A stretch of 16,748 nt of DNA, taken from NCBI GenBank assembly GCA_964617995.1, contig CAZTXD010000075.1, positions 1 through 16,748 of the forward strand, written 5' to 3'. The stretch's first letter is position 1. Each line of letters starts with the position of its first letter. The notes under the pieces are model-generated. The model saw only the letters and a list, made by a program, of their open reading frames with translations. It ran no database searches and had not been told where the DNA came from. This document shows positions 14,148 through 16,748 of the stretch, piece by piece. This DNA is from CAZTXD01 sp964617995. GTDB lineage: Bacteria; Actinomycetota; Acidimicrobiia; Spongiisociales; ZC4RG35. The position numbers and the translations under genes are program-made.

Positions 14148-15200
14148 CTACTCCTTCCGTCGCGGAATGGTACTTCGACGGCGACGGATGGCAGATTCAT
14201 AGACGGAGAGGTACCGGTCGATGATCTCGCTCCAGTCGAACCTGGCGGCCGCTCTCCGTGCCCCGGCGCCGAGAGCGCTCGCCCGGGCTGGATCGGTGAG
14301 CACATCCACCACGCTCCGGGCAAGAGCAGGGGCCCTCCCGACGGGCACGAGGATGCCGTCGGAGCCGAGAACCTGGGCGAAGGCGGGAAGGTCGGAGGCC
14401 ACCACTGCACACCCGGCCGCCATACCCTCGGCTACGACGATGCCGAAGCTCTCCCCTCCCAGGTTGGGCGCCACGTGGACGGTCGACGACGCCAGGACCC
14501 GCCGCTTCTCCTCCTCATCCACGAACCCGCGAAATTCGACGCCGGGGATGTCGGTGGGACGGTCGGAGCCGACGACCACCAGCTCGGCGTCGGGAACGGC
14601 GCTCCGCACCCACGGCCACGCCTCCAGGAGCACGTCGAGGCCCTTGCGGGGGTCGTCACGGCCCAGGAACACCAGCCGGTGGGGATGGCGGCGGATAGAG
14701 ACGTCGTACGAGGCCACGTCGAGGGCGTTGGGGATGATCGTGACCGGCCCCCACCTCCCCGGCACCGCCTTCCGTGCCATGGGGCTCACGGCGGTCAGCT
14801 CGGCTCGTCGGAAGAGCCGCTGCCCCGGCCGGGAACCGAGACGATAGAGCAGCCGGGTCCAGGTGGCCGGATCGGCGTGGAAGGTTCCCACCATCGGCTT
14901 GTCCTCCGCCGCCGCGGCCCAGCCGACCACGGGGATCAGCGGCTCGTGGACGTGGACGACGTCCGCCGTCCGGGCGAGCCGACGAGCCCGGCGGCCGGCC
15001 CGCATATCGAGGGTGAGGGGGACCGTCGAGCGGTTGGCGGACAGGTGGCGGACACGCCCTCCCACCTCCGTCCCGTTCCCGGGAGCGATGAGATGCGCCT
15101 GTTCCCCCGCAGCCTGGAGGCGCTCGACCAGTTCGAGGCAGATCTGCTGGACGCCACCGGGCGCTCCGATGTCATAGGGGCAGACGACCGCGATTCGCAT
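14148..15200 (-). CDS. pimA: GT4 glycosyltransferase, probable phosphatidylinositol mannosyltransferase PimA
   Basis: This 350-residue GT-B fold enzyme probably transfers mannose from GDP-mannose to phosphatidylinositol on the cytoplasmic face of the membrane, the first step of PIM synthesis. The N-terminus MRIAVVCPYDIGAPGGVQQ is PimA-like, with the GGV loop at 15-17. H108 in GTFHAD, R181 and K186 in GRDDPRKG, and E250-E258 in ESFGIVVAE are the expected donor-site residues; APNLGGESFGIV and ASDLPAF closely match M. tuberculosis PimA. The ATG at 15200 shares its A with the preceding stop (TGATG). A basic C-terminal tail (338-349) may help bind the membrane. Context with pgsA and the acyltransferase strengthens the call; another GT4 specificity cannot be excluded. 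Confidence 0.9.
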   Translation of the reverse strand: MRIAVVCPYDIGAPGGVQQICLELVERLQAAGEQAHLIAPGNGTEVGGRVRHLSANRSTVPLTLDMRAGRRARRLARTADVVHVHEPLIPVVGWAAAAEDKPMVGTFHADPATWTRLLYRLGSRPGQRLFRRAELTAVSPMARKAVPGRWGPVTIIPNALDVASYDVSIRRHPHRLVFLGRDDPRKGLDVLLEAWPWVRSAVPDAELVVVGSDRPTDIPGVEFRGFVDEEEKRRVLASSTVHVAPNLGGESFGIVVAEGMAAGCAVVASDLPAFAQVLGSDGILVPVGRAPALARSVVDVLTDPARASALGAGARRAAARFDWSEIIDRYLSVYESAIRRRRSTIPRRKE

Positions 15201-16060
15201 CAGGCTCGGTCCGACGGCCAGTTCGGCTGCACGAGGTGCCACTGGGATGGGTCACGCCGGATTATCAGCTCCAGGCGCTCGGCGATGTCCTGGACCCCGG
15301 CGGCGATGTCCTCGTCGGGGGCGTCGGGGAGGGCGGGACGGATGGCGGCGTCGTGCCCACCCCCGCGTTTGAAGTAGATCCCTACGGGGACGATGGGAGC
15401 GCCGGTCTTGCGCGCCAGGGAGACGGGTCCGGCAGGGAGGGTGGTCGCCTCTCCGAAGAACTCCACCTTCACTCCCCGGCCGGTGAGGTCCCGGTCCGAC
15501 AGCAGAGCCACGGCCTTCCCGTCGCGAAGCGCCGCCGCCAAGCGCGGCCCTACCCGGCCGTCACCGGCCAGGACTATCTCGATGCCGAACATGTTGCGCT
15601 GGCGCGTGAACCATTTCGTGATGTAAGGGTTCGCCAGCTTCTCGGCCACCGCCACCAGCGGCAGGTCGATGTCGAGGGCGATCAACGCCGCCGCTTCCCA
15701 GTTGCCGATGTGAGGGAGCACCAGCACGACGCCTTTGCCGCGGGAGCGGGCCTGCTCGAGATGCTCCAGACCCGTCACCGTCATCCGGGAGCGCATTCCT
15801 TTGAAGTGGCGGGGACGCACCCAGAACGACTCGGCCCAGTAGCGTCCGTAGGAAGCGAACATCTCCCGGGCGGCAGCCACCTCCACCCCGAGGCGCCGCA
15901 TGTGCCGCCTGGCCATGCGCCGTCGCGGTGGGTCCACTGCATACCAGATGTAGCCGGCGATCCGGCCCAGATGGCGAATAACCGGCTCGGGGAGGCTCCC
16001 GAGGATCGATGTCGACACCCACATGGCCAGATAAGCGGCCCGCTGGCTCACCGACCTCAC
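15200..16060 (-). CDS. PatA-like acyltransferase for phosphatidylinositol mannosides (LpxL/HtrB family)
   Basis: This 286-residue membrane-associated acyltransferase probably acylates mannose on phosphatidylinositol mannoside, using acyl-CoA. The HX4E catalytic motif is H117-IGNW-E122. A second block, SDRDLTGRGVKVEFFGE (188-204), followed by LPAGPVSLA (208-216), is typical of actinobacterial PatA. The C-terminus has QWHLVQPNW (273-281), also typical. I start at GTG 16060, which overlaps the pgsA stop as GTGA and gives the family's normal length; the open frame upstream to 16702 is the shadow of pgsA. In M. tuberculosis the equivalent gene (Rv2611c) lies between pgsA1 and pimA, exactly as here. 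Confidence 0.92.
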   Translation of the reverse strand: MRSVSQRAAYLAMWVSTSILGSLPEPVIRHLGRIAGYIWYAVDPPRRRMARRHMRRLGVEVAAAREMFASYGRYWAESFWVRPRHFKGMRSRMTVTGLEHLEQARSRGKGVVLVLPHIGNWEAAALIALDIDLPLVAVAEKLANPYITKWFTRQRNMFGIEIVLAGDGRVGPRLAAALRDGKAVALLSDRDLTGRGVKVEFFGEATTLPAGPVSLARKTGAPIVPVGIYFKRGGGHDAAIRPALPDAPDEDIAAGVQDIAERLELIIRRDPSQWHLVQPNWPSDRA

Positions 16061-16629
16061 AGGGATATGCGGCGGTAGGTGCTGACGAATCGTTGAATCG
16101 CCGTGAACCACACCGTCACCACCATGAGCCACAGCATTGGCTCGACGAGCCCCGTCAGGAGGCCCAGGGCGAAGAGAATCACCCGTTCCGCCCGCCCCAT
16201 GAGGCCGCCTCTGCCGTTGAGCCCCACCGACTCTGCCTTGGCCCGGAGGTAGGGAACGAGCATCGCCCCGCCCACCGACAGGACGATGAGGAGCAGCACC
16301 CGGGCGTTCCCCTCCATCGCGACGGCCAGGCCGGCAAAGGAGGCGATCTCGCCGATGCGGTCGCTGCCGGCGTCGAGATAGGCCCCGCGGGGAGTGACCG
16401 TACCGGCGGCACGCGCCACCGTGCCGTCCAGTCCGTCCAGGGCGGATCCGACGAGGGCGATCAAGGCCCCCACGGCGAGTTCCCCCGACCCGATGACTAC
16501 CGCTCCCACGATGGTGACCGCCAGCCCGAAGGTCGTCATGACGGCCGGTGAGATGCCGAGGGAGGCGAGGAACTTCCCGATGGGCCCGAGGATGCCCTGG
16601 ATACGGGGCCGGACTCGAGTATCGATCAC
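16057..16629 (-). CDS. pgsA: CDP-alcohol phosphatidyltransferase, probable phosphatidylinositol-phosphate synthase
   Basis: This 190-residue integral membrane enzyme probably joins CDP-diacylglycerol and inositol 1-phosphate to give phosphatidylinositol phosphate. The family motif D-G-x2-A-R-x8-G-x3-D-x3-D is complete, in DGTVAR followed by GAYLDAGSD. Several hydrophobic segments surround it. The block YLRAKAESVGLNGRGG followed by RAERVI matches the actinobacterial inositol-phosphate subgroup (as in M. tuberculosis PgsA1). I prefer the GTG at 16629, giving VIDTRVRPRIQG; an ATG at 16716 would add 29 unrelated residues, although AGAAGGGG stands directly before it. The next two genes of PIM synthesis are coupled behind it. 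Confidence 0.9.
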   Translation of the reverse strand: MIDTRVRPRIQGILGPIGKFLASLGISPAVMTTFGLAVTIVGAVVIGSGELAVGALIALVGSALDGLDGTVARAAGTVTPRGAYLDAGSDRIGEIASFAGLAVAMEGNARVLLLIVLSVGGAMLVPYLRAKAESVGLNGRGGLMGRAERVILFALGLLTGLVEPMLWLMVVTVWFTAIQRFVSTYRRISL

Positions 16630-16748
16630 GACGGGCGCCAACGTACCAGATCGCGCCACGGCGTCGTATCCGACGAGGATCGCGGGCGGGTTCTTTGGAC
16701 ACCAGCGAACGCCCATCCCCTTCTTTGGCTGGCGGGGAACGGATAGGG
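16626..16748 (-). other. Right-edge segment upstream of pgsA; possible 3' end of an upstream gene
   Basis: One minus-strand frame is open from the window edge to a TGA at 16628-16626 that overlaps the pgsA GTG as GTGA, the same junction seen between pgsA and the acyltransferase. The 40 residues are rich in Arg and Ser and resemble no family I know; in M. tuberculosis a HIT-family gene lies here, but no HIT motif is visible. The 8-mer ttctttgg occurs at 16691 and 16721, exactly 30 bases apart. Confidence 0.22.
16640..16645 (-). promoter_or_regulatory. Possible -10 box before pgsA
   Basis: Minus-strand TACGTT fits TANNNT and ends ten bases before the preferred GTG of pgsA, the same spacing as the TAAGCT box before ruvC. 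No Shine-Dalgarno sequence precedes that GTG and no good -35 is visible. If the upstream frame is a real gene, translational coupling would be the alternative explanation. Confidence 0.2.

Noticed and set aside
16061..16702. N-terminal extension of the acyltransferase
   Set aside because: The extra 214 residues are the shadow of pgsA, Arg-, Gly- and His-rich, and the GTG at 16060 gives the normal family length with a GTGA overlap.
1..16748. tRNA, rRNA, CRISPR, insertion sequences and intrinsic terminators
   Set aside because: I saw no tRNA-like cloverleaf, no regularly spaced repeat array, no transposase, and no hairpin followed by a T-run in any gap.

Overview
The window is a dense, strongly GC-rich stretch of bacterial chromosome in which every supported gene lies on the minus strand, so transcription runs from position 16748 towards 1. 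I recognise 17 protein genes, 16 to a named family and most to a specific function. Neighbours mostly overlap by 1 to 23 bases or sit within about 30 bases, and GTG starts are frequent. The content and order point to Actinomycetota. A phosphatidylinositol-phosphate synthase, a PatA-like acyltransferase and a PimA-like mannosyltransferase (the mycobacterial PIM pathway) lead into pdxS-pdxT, yebC, ruvC-ruvA-ruvB, yajC-secD-secF, apt, rel and a glyoxalase II-like gene. Mycobacterium tuberculosis keeps the same backbone order. The retained queA-tgt pair between ruvB and yajC, absent from that place in mycobacteria, suggests a deep-branching lineage such as Acidimicrobiia. That assignment is inference.

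In transcription order: 16629-14148 holds inositol-lipid genes (pgsA, acyltransferase, pimA), linked by 4-base and 1-base overlaps. 14145-12690 holds pyridoxal phosphate synthase pdxS-pdxT, whose first ribosome binding site lies inside the end of pimA. 12679-11930 is yebC/pmpR. After a 57-base gap come ruvC, ruvA and ruvB (11872-9791), each overlapping the next. A 119-base gap with a short putative leader ORF and competing hairpins precedes queA-tgt (9671-7516). The Sec accessory genes yajC, secD and secF follow (7484-4830), then apt and the bifunctional (p)ppGpp synthetase/hydrolase rel (4811-2156). The run ends with a secreted seven-bladed YVTN-type beta-propeller and a small metallo-beta-lactamase-fold hydrolase (2159-88), each joined to its predecessor by an ATGA overlap.

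Most of this is core housekeeping: membrane lipid and cell-envelope precursors, vitamin B6, recombination, tRNA queuosine, protein export, purine salvage and stringent response. I see no phage, transposon, CRISPR array, rRNA or tRNA. The unusual parts are the uncharacterised secreted propeller translationally coupled to rel, the queuosine pair in an actinobacterial ruv-sec cluster, the structured leader before queA, and several genes without a Shine-Dalgarno sequence that have a TANNNT box just before the start codon, consistent with leaderless transcription. No gap between genes exceeds 119 bases.
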